Origin: Streptomyces canus
GTDB lineage: Bacteria; Actinomycetota; Actinomycetes; Streptomycetales; Streptomycetaceae
NCBI RefSeq assembly: GCF_030816965.1
Contig: NZ_JAUSYQ010000002.1
Span: forward strand, 1,736,001 to 1,800,000
DNA: 64,000 bases
Direction of reading: 5' to 3'
Shown here piece after piece: positions 8,553 through 17,625 of the stretch. The notes under the pieces are model-generated. The model saw nothing but the letters and a program-made list of their open reading frames with translations. It was not told where the DNA came from and searched no databases. Both the position numbers and the translations under genes were made by a program. Each line of letters starts with the position of its first letter. Position 1 is the first letter of the stretch.

Positions 8553-8993
8553 TCAGATGCGCGGTGGCCTTGCCTCGTACGGGGTCGACAGGACCACCGT
8601 CGTACGCGTCGAGACCCCCGCCAGGCTCCTGAGCCGCGCCAGCAGCTCCTCCAGTTCGTGCGGGGTCGCCACGCGAACCTTCAGGATGTAGTTCTCGTCG
8701 CCCGCCACGCTGTGGCACGCCTCGATCTCGGGGACGCCGGCCAGGCGGTCCGCGATGTCGTCGGGGGCGCTGGGGTCGAACGGTTTCACCGAGATGAAGG
8801 CGGTCATGGGCAGGCCCACCGCCTCGGGGTCGACCACCGCGGCGTACCCGCGGATGACACCACGCTGCTCCAGCCGTCGCACCCGCTGGTGCACGGCCGA
8901 GGTGGACAGGCCCGTGGCCTTGCCCAGGTCCGTGTAACTCATTCGCCCGTCCTTGACGAGCAGCTGCACGATTTGTCGGTCCAGCTCCTCCAT
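8553..8993 (-). CDS. Lrp/AsnC family transcriptional regulator
   Basis: 146 aa. An N-terminal HTH (MEELDRQIVQLLVKDGRM, then YTDLGKATGLSTSAVHQRV) is followed by a RAM/AsnC ligand-binding domain with GDENYILKVRV. Such proteins form octamers and respond to amino acids. ATG at 8993 gives the standard family N-terminus; an extension to 9149 is not family-like. The amidohydrolase gene lies downstream on the same strand after a repeat element. Confidence 0.94.
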   Translation of the reverse strand: MEELDRQIVQLLVKDGRMSYTDLGKATGLSTSAVHQRVRRLEQRGVIRGYAAVVDPEAVGLPMTAFISVKPFDPSAPDDIADRLAGVPEIEACHSVAGDENYILKVRVATPHELEELLARLRSLAGVSTRTTVVLSTPYEARPPRI

Positions 8994-9262
8994 GACGCAA
9001 GAACCTACAGTGCGCCTGATCTCCTCGGATAGCTGAGCGCCCCAGGTCATGCCCGGTTCGTGATGTGACCGAGAGATGCCTGTGAGCCGCCTGAGGGGAC
9101 AAAGCGACCGCCACGGGCATCTGCGAGCGGCATGTGACGAAGGCCACACCCGCCGAACGGCCTCCGTGATGTTCTCGTGATTACCGCGATGACGGGACGG
9201 GAAGTGCTTGCTGTGGTCGAGGCCGCAGCGCCTTCACGGCCCAGCCCGAGGGGGAGAACCCA

Positions 9263-9697
9263 ATGCAGAGTCTTCAGCGTCCTGGTCGTACCGCGCCCAA
9301 GCGCCTCCAGGCGGTTGTCCAGTCCGAGCCGGAGGGCGTCGAACCCGACGCTCTCGACGACGACTTCGACGCGTACGACACCTTCGAGATGTACCGGGTG
9401 ATCTGCCCGGACTGCGCGCAGCCCATCGCCCTGCTGGCGGACGAGGAGGTGCTGCCGGAGCACGCGTTGTGCGCCTCGCCGTGGAACCCCTTCGGCCTCA
9501 CGGTCTGCGCCGGTACGGGCCGCAAGGCCTCCGAGGCCCGGTCGGCGGACGAGACGGCGGAGCCCCAGGAGCAGGACACCGCGCTCCTGTTGACGCTCCC
9601 TCAGGGACTCGACTGGCGGACCCAGCCGTTCTCGCACGTCGGTGGCCCGGGTTCGCGCCCCATGCGCGTGCCGGTGATGCGCCGTCAGGCCGCCTGA
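9263..9697 (+). CDS. Hypothetical Cys-rich protein
   Basis: 144 aa, not assignable to a named family. A VICPDCAQPIALL stretch followed by two more cysteines (CASPWNPFGLTVCAGTG) suggests a small zinc-ribbon-like core at residues 49-90. The N-terminus is basic, an acidic run (DALDDDFDAYD) precedes the Cys region and the C-terminus is basic. The ATG is preceded by GAGGGGGAG, a strong ribosome site. It is divergent from the Lrp gene and converges on the broken phosphotransferase. Confidence 0.7.
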   Translation: MQSLQRPGRTAPKRLQAVVQSEPEGVEPDALDDDFDAYDTFEMYRVICPDCAQPIALLADEEVLPEHALCASPWNPFGLTVCAGTGRKASEARSADETAEPQEQDTALLLTLPQGLDWRTQPFSHVGGPGSRPMRVPVMRRQAA

Positions 9698-9707
9698 TCC
9701 GTCTCGC

Positions 9708-10719
9708 TCAGTCCCAGTAGCTGCCCTGCGCCATGGCTCGCAGGCTGCCGTGGTGCAGGATCAGTGTGTCCGGGTCCGCCGGGAGGTCCACCTCGCCGAA
9801 GAACGCCTGGCGGTGGGCGATGCGCAGCATGACGATCGCGTGCCGCAACGCGGCGTACAGCGTGAAGAAGTCCATGTCGCGCGGTGTGTGGCCGGTGAGC
9901 TGGGCATAGCAGGCCTCGACCCGACCGACGCCGAGGAACTCACCTGCGACGTCCTTGTCATCGGCGGCGGCACCGCCGGCACCATGGCCGCCCTGACCGC
10001 CGCCGAGCACGGCGCGGACGCGTCGCCCCAGTTGAGGACGGGTGGCCCCGGGTCGGGCGGCCAGAGCTGCTCCAACCGGTCGAAGGCCTGCTCGATGAGG
10101 GGTGAGCGGTCGAGTCCGTCCACCACCCAGTCGTAGTACGCGCGTTGGGCGGTGACATGGCGGCGCAGCGCGTGGTCCTCGCCGGGCAGCTCCAGGAACT
10201 CCGCTTCTCGCACCGGGACTTGGTCGTGAAGGCGTGCCAACAGCCCGACCGTGGCGGTCTCGAGGTGTTCGCGTTCGGTGTCGCTCGCGGCGTGCAGCCA
10301 GTTGCCCTCGTAGGTGGAGGGCATGACATCCGGCGGTACGCGCCCCCGCACGCGCTCCATGACGAAGAACGGTGCCCCGAGCGGGCCGGGTCCTCCTCCA
10401 GCCATTGCGCCTTCGGGACGGGAAGGTCCGAAAGGCGGCCCACCACTTCCATCGTGCGGAACTGGCGGACCATGTCGTAGACCGGGAAGACCGTGTACGC
10501 CGACGGATCCGCTGGGAGCCGCAACGCGCAGGACCGCAGGGGCGGTTCGGGGTTTTGGATGTCGAAGAGCAGGGTCTCGCTGGACAGGCCGTTCGAGGCG
10601 GGGACCGTCACGCCGACGGCCTTCGCGCCGGACAGGCGGGCGCCGAGCCAGGCGGTGAGACGGTGGGCGAGCTCCTCGGGGTCGCGGGTGATGGTGCGGG
10701 GGCGGGGTGCCGTGGCCAC
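9708..10719 (-). pseudogene. APH/choline-kinase-type phosphotransferase, broken
   Basis: The 5' part from ATG 10719 has the start of a phosphotransferase-family protein (EELAHRLTAWLGARLSG, SNGLSSETLLFDI). The frame shifts near 10395 into GPLGAPFFVMERV and continues to PPVLNWGDA at about 10020. The expected following segment with the metal-binding motif is absent and replaced by about 105 bp that reads on the plus strand as a flavoprotein N-terminus. The family C-terminus (CYAQLTGHTPRDMDFFTLY to QGSYWD) resumes at about 9910 in a third frame. The gene cannot make a kinase. Confidence 0.85.
9912..10022 (+). pseudogene. Flavoprotein N-terminal fragment inserted in the broken phosphotransferase
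   Basis: The plus strand reads LDPTDAEELTCDVLVIGGGT then AGTMAALTAAEHGAD, the N-terminal dinucleotide-binding motif (GGGTAG, GxGxxG-like) of FAD-dependent fumarate/adenylylsulfate-reductase-like subunits. No start and no continuation are present. It is flanked on both sides by minus-strand phosphotransferase sequence, so it is an inserted or copied scrap. Confidence 0.7.
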
Positions 10720-10749
10720 GTCGTCAACTCCCTTGTCTCCGGGACTGCC

Positions 10750-11883
10750 TCACGGAGCCACCGAGTCGAAGCCGGTGAAGCCGCTCGGGTCGTGCCGTCC
10801 GAATGATCCGTGCTCGATGATGCCGTGGCCGATCCGGCCGTCCAGCCGGAAGCGGGCCGCGTGGTCGGTGACGCCGAACGCGGCCAGGGGGTGCGGCTCG
10901 GCGAGATCGTAGGTCCCGGCGGTCGGTCCAGTCGCGGCCCTGCCAGGTGCCGTGCCGCCAGTCGTCGGCAGGCGGGTAACCGGTGCCGAGCGCGAGCGGT
11001 GAGGAGGTGAGGACCTCCACCTCCAGCTCCATGGGCTTGCGGATGTCACCGAGGTGGATCAGGGCGCGTTCCGGGATGGGGGTGCCCCCGCGCGCGCTCG
11101 TTTCGAGCGTGGGGGAGGGTGCCGGAGCGGTAGGTGATCTCGGGCTGGGGCCAGCCGAGTTGGCGGTCACGGTGGCCGGGGCGGACCAGAGTCGCGTCCT
11201 TGAGCGAGCAGTGGCCGTCGGCGTCCTCCTGGACGATCACCATGAGGAAGCGGTCCTCGAAACCGACCGGGCACCAGATCCAGTGAAAGCCCGCGGTCGG
11301 ATGCTCCTCGGCGAGCCGGCCGCCCTCCTCCCCCGGCATCGGCCGCACACCCCAGCTGCGGTCCCGGGTCCCGGTCCAGCCCCGCACACGCAGCTCGCGC
11401 CCGCCCACCCGGATCCAGCCGTCACAGTGACCGGCCTGCGCGAACCGCCTTCCCTCCAGGGTGAGCCGGCCGCCCCGCCGCTGGAGGTGGTGCGGTTCCC
11501 AGAGCGCCGGGAAGTCGGCACTCCAGTTGATCTCGTACGACAGCCCGTCCGGGTCGTCGGGGGCCGCCTCGCAGCTCAACGCGAAGTCCGCCTACGCGAC
11601 CCTGCGCCTCGGCGAGATCCTGCACGCGGTGCGCGCCTCGGACGCCCTGCGGGACGACTCACGGACGAACCTGGCTCGGCCCGCTGCGCATCCTCGTCGT
11701 CGATCACCCCGAGGTTCGGGTACACACCGAGCCCGAGGATCAACAGGGCGCGTCCGTCGTGGTCGAGGACGTGGAAGATGCAGCGGTTGTAGCGTTGCGG
11801 TCCCCCGTCGCGACGTACTTCATGGGCAGGGGCGCCTGGTGCACGGGGTACTCGTCGAGCGGTACGGGGCGGTCGTCGGTCAT
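10750..11883 (-). pseudogene. Conserved hypothetical gene with frameshifts, inversion and insertion
   Basis: ATG 11883 follows GGGAGG and opens MTDDRPVPLDEYPVHQAPLP. A one-base loss near 11791 shifts the frame into CIFHVLDHDGRALLILGLGV. At about 11590-11720 the protein-like reading (AYATLRLGEILHAVRASDAL) is on the opposite strand. The proper strand resumes with CEAAPDDPDGLSYEINWSAD and runs through HWIWCPVGFEDRFLMVIVQE. An approximately 42-bp palindromic insert lies at 11082-11124, another base is gained near 10915, and the end is GRHDPSGFTGFDSVAP. The family is unnamed to me; it sits next to the APH gene and may have acted with it. Confidence 0.75.
11082..11124. repeat. GGGGG/CCCCC palindromic mini-element inserted in a pseudogene
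   Basis: On the minus strand it reads CTCCCCCACGCTCGAAACGA followed by GCGCGCGCGGGGGCACCCCC, interrupting the coding text between YRSGT and PERALIHLGD. From memory it resembles a short element with CTCCCCCA ends and a central CTCGA core common in Streptomyces. A related GGGGGTCCCCC unit occurs at about 34080. Confidence 0.5.
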
Positions 11884-11929
11884 GGCCAACCTCCCTGCCG
11901 ACAGTTGGCTGACGGTATGCCAGACCGCT

Positions 11930-11969
11930 GTGAGTGGCCAGATGTCCGGCCGGACGTCCGCGAACTCAC
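11930..11969. promoter_or_regulatory. 40-bp dyad, candidate operator
   Basis: The central perfect palindrome GTCCGGCCGGAC (11944-11955) is flanked symmetrically by GTGAGT (11930-11935) and ACTCAC (11964-11969). It lies between the minus-strand pseudogene at 11883 and the plus-strand small gene at 12022, where a shared operator would be expected. The binding protein is unknown. Confidence 0.5.
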
Positions 11970-12021
11970 TCTCGATTGCGAGGAGCGGTGACCCGGCCAC
12001 CGGCTTCCGCGTTGCCCCGGT

Positions 12022-12258
12022 ATGACCCGTACGTATGCACCGGTCGCAGAATCGGTTCCGTCGGCTCCGTCCCCCTTCCGCCCGGCTCCGCCGCCACCCC
12101 AGGACCCGCCCATCTACCGCGACCTGTTGCGCACCTGGGCCAACCGCGGCCGGACCCTTCCGGGACGCCACGATCCGGAGTGGGTCCGGCTCGCGGCGCC
12201 GCAGGTCAGACCGGGTCAGTTCAGCGGGTCTCCGGACCCGCTAGGTGACGGGCGATGA
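12022..12258 (+). CDS. Small hypothetical protein
   Basis: 78 aa, no named family. A proline-rich N-terminal third (FRPAPPPPQDPP) precedes a protein-like segment IYRDLLRTWANRGRTLPGRH then DPEWVRLAA. The ribosome site before ATG 12022 is weak. Its 3' end overlaps the end of the convergent acyl-CoA dehydrogenase by about 38 bp. The composition argues for a real protein, but the call is uncertain. Confidence 0.45.
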   Translation: MTRTYAPVAESVPSAPSPFRPAPPPPQDPPIYRDLLRTWANRGRTLPGRHDPEWVRLAAPQVRPGQFSGSPDPLGDGR

Positions 12259-13393
12259 CCATCCGCTGGATCTGGTTGGTGCCCTCGACGATCTGCAGGA
12301 CCTTGGCCTCGCGCATGTACCGCTCGGCCGGGAAGTCCGTGGTGTAGCCATAGCCGCCGAGGACCTGGACGGCGTCGATGGTGACCTTCATGGCGGTGTC
12401 GGTGCAGTGCAGTTTGGCCATGGCCGCTTGTTTGGCGAAGGGCCGTCCTGCGTCGCGCAGCCGCGCCGCCGCGAGGTACAGCGCCCGGCCCGCCTCGATC
12501 TGGGTCGCCATGTCGGCGAGCATGAAGCGCAGCCCCTGGAAGTCGGCGATCGGCCGCCCGAACTGCTGCCGCCCGGTGGCATAGCCCACCGCCTCGTCGA
12601 GGGCCGCCTGCGCCACTCCGATCGCACAGGCCGCGATGCCGAGCCGCCCTGAGTCGAGCGCGGACAGGGCGATCGCGAAGCCCTGCCCCTCGTCGCCGAT
12701 GCGCCGGCCGTCCGGGACCCGCACACCGTCGAAGTGGACCTGGGCGGTGGGCGAGCCCTTCATGCCCATCTTCTTCTCCGGCGCCGCGGCGCTCACGCCC
12801 TCCGCGTCGGCGGGCACCAGGAACGCGGTGATCCCGCGTGGCCCCTCCTCGCCGGTGCGCGCCATGACGGTGTAGAAGTCGGCGACGCCGCCGTGCGTGA
12901 TCCAGGCCTTGGTGCCGGTGATCACCCAGTCGTCGCCGTCCCGGACCGCTCTGGTGCGCAGCGAGGCCGCGTCCGAACCGGACGAGGGCTCGGAGAGGCA
13001 GTAGGCGCCGAGCAGTCCGCCGCCGAGCATCGCGGGCAGGTGCTCGACCTGCTGTTCCTTGGTGCCGTAGGTGGCGAGCGCGTAGGAGGCGAGGGTGTGC
13101 ACGCTGACACCGAGGCCGACGGTGAGGCGGGCGGCGGCGAGTTCCTCGAGGACCTGGAGGTAGACCTCGTACGGCTGGTCCGCGCCGCCGTGTTCGGAGG
13201 CGTAGGGCAGACCGAGCAGGCCGGTCCGGGAGAGCAGGGTGAAGACCTCGCGCGGGAAGTGCCCGGCGCCTTCCTCCTCGGCCGCCTTCGGGGCGATCTC
13301 GTGCTGCGCGATGTCGCGGACGAGCGAGATCAGATCCCGGGCCTCGTCCGTGGGCAGTTGCCGGTCCACCGGCTGCGGGGCGCGGTCGGGCAT
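12221..13393 (-). CDS. Acyl-CoA dehydrogenase
   Basis: 390 aa, full length for a soluble FAD-dependent acyl-CoA dehydrogenase. The FAD/substrate loop YCLSEPSSGSDAAS is present, as are ITHGGVADFYTVMART and QQFGRPIADFQGLRFMLADM. The catalytic glutamate is expected in LQIVEGTNQIQRMVIARHL. ATG at 13393 is chosen because GGAGGAG lies nine bases upstream; a longer frame to 13552 lacks family similarity. The gene is divergent from the chitinase; the natural acyl substrate cannot be read from sequence. Confidence 0.93.
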   Translation of the reverse strand: MPDRAPQPVDRQLPTDEARDLISLVRDIAQHEIAPKAAEEEGAGHFPREVFTLLSRTGLLGLPYASEHGGADQPYEVYLQVLEELAAARLTVGLGVSVHTLASYALATYGTKEQQVEHLPAMLGGGLLGAYCLSEPSSGSDAASLRTRAVRDGDDWVITGTKAWITHGGVADFYTVMARTGEEGPRGITAFLVPADAEGVSAAAPEKKMGMKGSPTAQVHFDGVRVPDGRRIGDEGQGFAIALSALDSGRLGIAACAIGVAQAALDEAVGYATGRQQFGRPIADFQGLRFMLADMATQIEAGRALYLAAARLRDAGRPFAKQAAMAKLHCTDTAMKVTIDAVQVLGGYGYTTDFPAERYMREAKVLQIVEGTNQIQRMVIARHLAGPETR

Positions 13394-13627
13394 GGCGACG
13401 CTCTCCTCCCTGTAGGGGCGCTGACGGACGCACGCCGTGGGGTGGGACGGCTCCGCCGGTATCACTGGACGCCGTTCGCTGCTCGCGTCTCCCGGGTCAC
13501 GGAAGCTGCTGACCAGCGGCTGCGTCCTGTGAGTATGCCCGATCGGAGACATCCGGTCACTGGTTAACGACCGCTCACTTCAAGATATCCCAGGGCACTG
13601 ACAGTCGCCGAGGAATCGACCCCGAAT

Positions 13628-13660
13628 TGGTCCGAACCATTGACGTGGTGGTCTAGTCCT
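13628..13660 (+). promoter_or_regulatory. Chitinase promoter direct repeats / DasR-like site
   Basis: TGGTCCGAACCA (13628-13639) and TGGTCTAGTCCT (13649-13660) start 21 bp apart. Streptomyces chitinase promoters are known to carry paired TGGTCCAGACCT-type repeats, and the second copy also matches the core of the DasR responsive element. They lie about 77 bp before the chitinase ATG, implying induction by chitin oligomers. Confidence 0.8.
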
Positions 13661-13736
13661 CCTACTGTTCCGGCAACGCTTTTCCGCGTTCATGCCAATC
13701 GGCTGGCGTTCCCCTCTCCCCCACGAGGAGACACCG

Positions 13737-14969
<1,233 letters not shown>

Positions 14970-14986
14970 CCGGACCCGAGCAGGAC

Positions 14987-15018
14987 TTGGGGCGGGGGAC
15001 CACGAGCCTCCGCCCCAA
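14987..15018. terminator. Terminator between chitinase and TetR gene
   Basis: TTGGGGCGG (14987-14995) pairs with CCGCCCCAA (15010-15018) across a 14-base loop, between the two convergent stop codons, so it can serve both strands. Confidence 0.7.
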
Positions 15019-15025
15019 CCGGTCG

Positions 15026-15685
15026 TCAGCCGTCCCGGCGGGCCGGTGCCGGAGCCGGATGGGTCGGATCCATCTCCTCGATGGCGCGCATCGAGGCTCC
15101 GAGCGTCTTCACCAGGAGTTCGCGCATGGTGTCGCGGGAGAGCTGGGGCGGCCCGTCGATCCAGTCGAGGGTGGCGCCCTCGACGCTGCACACCCAGGCG
15201 AGCAGGCCCATGCGGGCCAGCGGAGAGATGTCGGTACGGCCGTACGCCCCTTCGGCGATCGTCGCGACGATCGCGTCGCGCACCCCGTCCCGGATGGCGT
15301 GCACCTCGGAGTCGAAACCGACACCGCCGCTGACGACGGTGCGGTAGGCCGCCTGGTTGTGCTCGGCGTAGCGCAGATAGCTGTCCAGAGTGCGGTGGAC
15401 GCGGTCCACCTGCTCCATTTCGAGGCCGCTCGCCGCGTAGGTGACCAGGTCGGCGACGGAGTCCTGGATGATCGCCAGGTAGTAGCCCCGCTTGGACTGG
15501 AAGTAGTAGTAGATCAGCCCCTTGGCGACATGCGCCTGGCGGGCGATGTCATCCATGGAGAGCGCGTCGTAGGACGTGTCCGCGAACAACTTGCGCCCGA
15601 TGGCGATGAGTTCGGCGCGACGAGCGACCGAGCGCTCGGTGCCGCGCACCCGCGGCCGGGCTTCACGCTGATCACTGATATTCAC
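15026..15685 (-). CDS. TetR/AcrR family regulator
   Basis: 219 aa. The N-terminal HTH spans about residues 22-70 (LFADTSYDALSMDDIARQA, then VAKGLIYYYFQSKRGYYLAI), with a helical ligand domain after it and a proline-rich tail. The GTG start at 15685 is preceded by AGGG. The target and ligand are unknown. It converges with the chitinase, and a small membrane peptide gene lies 64 bp upstream on the same strand. Confidence 0.93.
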   Translation of the reverse strand: MNISDQREARPRVRGTERSVARRAELIAIGRKLFADTSYDALSMDDIARQAHVAKGLIYYYFQSKRGYYLAIIQDSVADLVTYAASGLEMEQVDRVHRTLDSYLRYAEHNQAAYRTVVSGGVGFDSEVHAIRDGVRDAIVATIAEGAYGRTDISPLARMGLLAWVCSVEGATLDWIDGPPQLSRDTMRELLVKTLGASMRAIEEMDPTHPAPAPARRDG

Positions 15686-15749
15686 ATTTCGACCCTGGTC
15701 TCGGGCTGGCGGCGGGACATCCGCAGTATGTCAGTCAACGCCGATCAGG

Positions 15750-15890
15750 TCACAGCAGACCGAGCTGCGTGACCAGCATCGCGATCACGGCGACGAGGGT
15801 CCAGCCCGCGACATGTTCGAGGATCTTCGGACCGTCGTCCTGGGGGCCGCCGGTACGGGCGCGGGCGGCTGTGGCTGAGTGTGCGGTCAT
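15750..15890 (-). CDS. SCO1431-family small membrane protein
   Basis: 46 aa with one C-terminal membrane segment (LEHVAGWTLVAVIAMLVTQL) after a short Ala/Thr/Arg-rich cytoplasmic part. The text matches the SCO1431 family of Streptomyces micro-membrane proteins as I remember it; its function is unknown. The ATG at 15890 follows the longer open frame. It lies between the C39-like gene and the TetR gene, all on the minus strand. Confidence 0.8.
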   Translation of the reverse strand: MTAHSATAARARTGGPQDDGPKILEHVAGWTLVAVIAMLVTQLGLL

Positions 15891-15991
15891 GGCGTCTCGC
15901 TGATCTCGGGTGTGCTGGGCGGAGTCCCCCGCCGATTCGTCCACCTTGCCACTCCCGGTCGCTTTTGCGGCCGAGACCTTGGTCACAGCGA

Positions 15992-16019
15992 ACGGCCCCC
16001 GGCAGACGCCGGGGGCCGT
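15992..16019 (-). terminator. Terminator of the C39-like gene
   Basis: ACGGCCCCCGGC (15992-16003) and GCCGGGGGCCGT (16008-16019) form a perfect 12-bp stem with an AGAC tetraloop just downstream of the C39-like stop codon. Confidence 0.85.
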
Positions 16020-16030
16020 ACCGAGGCGGT

Positions 16031-17392
16031 TCAGCGCACACCCACCGCCGCGAGCGCCTTGCGCTGGCGCGCGGTCGGACGGGCGGGGAAGTAGAGGTAA
16101 CAGACGCCTCCGGTACCGGAGACGACCTTGCCACTGGCGTTGTACCGCTTGGTGCGCAGCCAGATGCTCTCCCACTCGCGCCGCTTGTAGACGCGCCGCA
16201 CCGCCGCGTCGCTGGGCGAGGCCGGGTCGTTGGCGATCACATCGCCCTCGGCGGTGAAGCCGATGACGGTCATCAGATGACCGGAGGTGCCGTAACCCGC
16301 CCCGGTGAGCTCCTCCTTGAGGAACGACTGGGACGTTATGGCCGGGATACCGGCCGCGATCAGCGTCTCCAGGTCGGTGAGCGAGCCGAGCCGGGTCACC
16401 ACGCCCTGCAGGTCCTTGAAGGTGGCCGCGTAGGCCGCGTTGAACGGCCAGTTGCCGCAGCCCGCGTACTGGTAGTCGTAGGTGTACCGGGCCGCGTGGC
16501 AGACCTGCGGGTCCGCGTACGACGGGTCGACCCAGGCCAGTTGCTCATCGGTGAGCCGGCCGCCCCAGTACTCGATGATCATCTGCGAGGAGGTGGGGCT
16601 GCACCAGGCCTCGCCGCCGTTGTCGTACTCCGGGTACTGACCCGCGTGGATCTCCTGCGAGTAGCGCGGGACGATCAGCTCCCGGGCGAGGCCGGGCGCG
16701 GAGGCCGGGACGGTGAAGCGGTCGGGGACGTCCGAGCCCATCGCGCCCAATCGCCAGACGGTCGGTGTGGTCTTCGCGCCGGGCTTGCGGTACAGGGTCA
16801 GCCGCAGCCGGTACGACACCAGGCGCAGTCCGGTCGACGGGTCGTCGATGGCGAAGGTGTCCGTCCAGATCGTGCTCTTGTCGTCGGTCTGGTCGTCGAC
16901 CGAGGTGCGCTTGATGTCCCCGTCGCCGGCCGCCCAGCGCCCCATCACGTACCAGGGGGTGGCCGTGCCGTCGGAGTACGTCCCCTGGAGCTCGATCTGG
17001 ATCCAGCTGCCGGCCGGGGTGCGGGCGTTCCAGGAGGCGATCACCTCGGTCGAGGGCACGGCGAGCTCGTGGACCGGGGAGGTCCAGGTCGCGTACTCCC
17101 AGGTGGCGGTGGTCCCGGTGTGCGGGTCGGTGTACTCGGTGGTGCCCGCGGGGGCGCCGATCACGACGCCGGGGCGGCTGCCGGCGACGGCACGGGTGCC
17201 CTTCGCGGTGCCACTGCGCCAGTCGCTGTACGTGGTCCAGGCGTGGTTGTCGACCAGGCGGGCGGCAGTCTCGTCGGGTGCCGCGTCGGCCGCGCTGCCG
17301 GCAGCGGCCGCGGGGCCGGCGCTGCCGGTCACCGCGGCGGCGACCGCGACGGCCAGAACGGTTCTGCGGGACGGCTGTTCGGCTCTGCTCAT
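16031..17392 (-). CDS. Secreted C39-like cysteine peptidase
   Basis: 453 aa. The N-terminus SRAEQPSRRTVLAVAVAAAV resembles a Tat signal, with cleavage around AAAAGSA. Residues about 45-260 form a beta-rich region with no named family. The C-terminal domain has the papain-like C39 layout: Cys in NGGEAWCSPTSSQM, His in GTSGHLMTVIGF and an Asn/Asp in VIANDPAS. It probably cleaves or binds an extracellular substrate that is unknown. ATG 17392 starts the signal peptide. A strong terminator follows. Confidence 0.88.
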   Translation of the reverse strand: MSRAEQPSRRTVLAVAVAAAVTGSAGPAAAAGSAADAAPDETAARLVDNHAWTTYSDWRSGTAKGTRAVAGSRPGVVIGAPAGTTEYTDPHTGTTATWEYATWTSPVHELAVPSTEVIASWNARTPAGSWIQIELQGTYSDGTATPWYVMGRWAAGDGDIKRTSVDDQTDDKSTIWTDTFAIDDPSTGLRLVSYRLRLTLYRKPGAKTTPTVWRLGAMGSDVPDRFTVPASAPGLARELIVPRYSQEIHAGQYPEYDNGGEAWCSPTSSQMIIEYWGGRLTDEQLAWVDPSYADPQVCHAARYTYDYQYAGCGNWPFNAAYAATFKDLQGVVTRLGSLTDLETLIAAGIPAITSQSFLKEELTGAGYGTSGHLMTVIGFTAEGDVIANDPASPSDAAVRRVYKRREWESIWLRTKRYNASGKVVSGTGGVCYLYFPARPTARQRKALAAVGVR

Positions 17393-17625
17393 GGGTGGGA
17401 AGACCCCCAGGGTGTCCGAGTCGGGGCGGGTCCAATGCACGGTTGTGCGCCAACTATGGATCAGGCGGCATGCTCCTGCCAGCACTTCGGCCCATGCCAC
17501 GCCCACGAATATTGGTCTCGTCCACTGGCATGACCTGGGAACCTGTGGTTCCGCCGCCGGGGGCGGGCCGTCACTAGACTGGTCGCGCCCCCCGTCCGCC
17601 TCTTCGCCCGTCCCCAGGAACCGTC

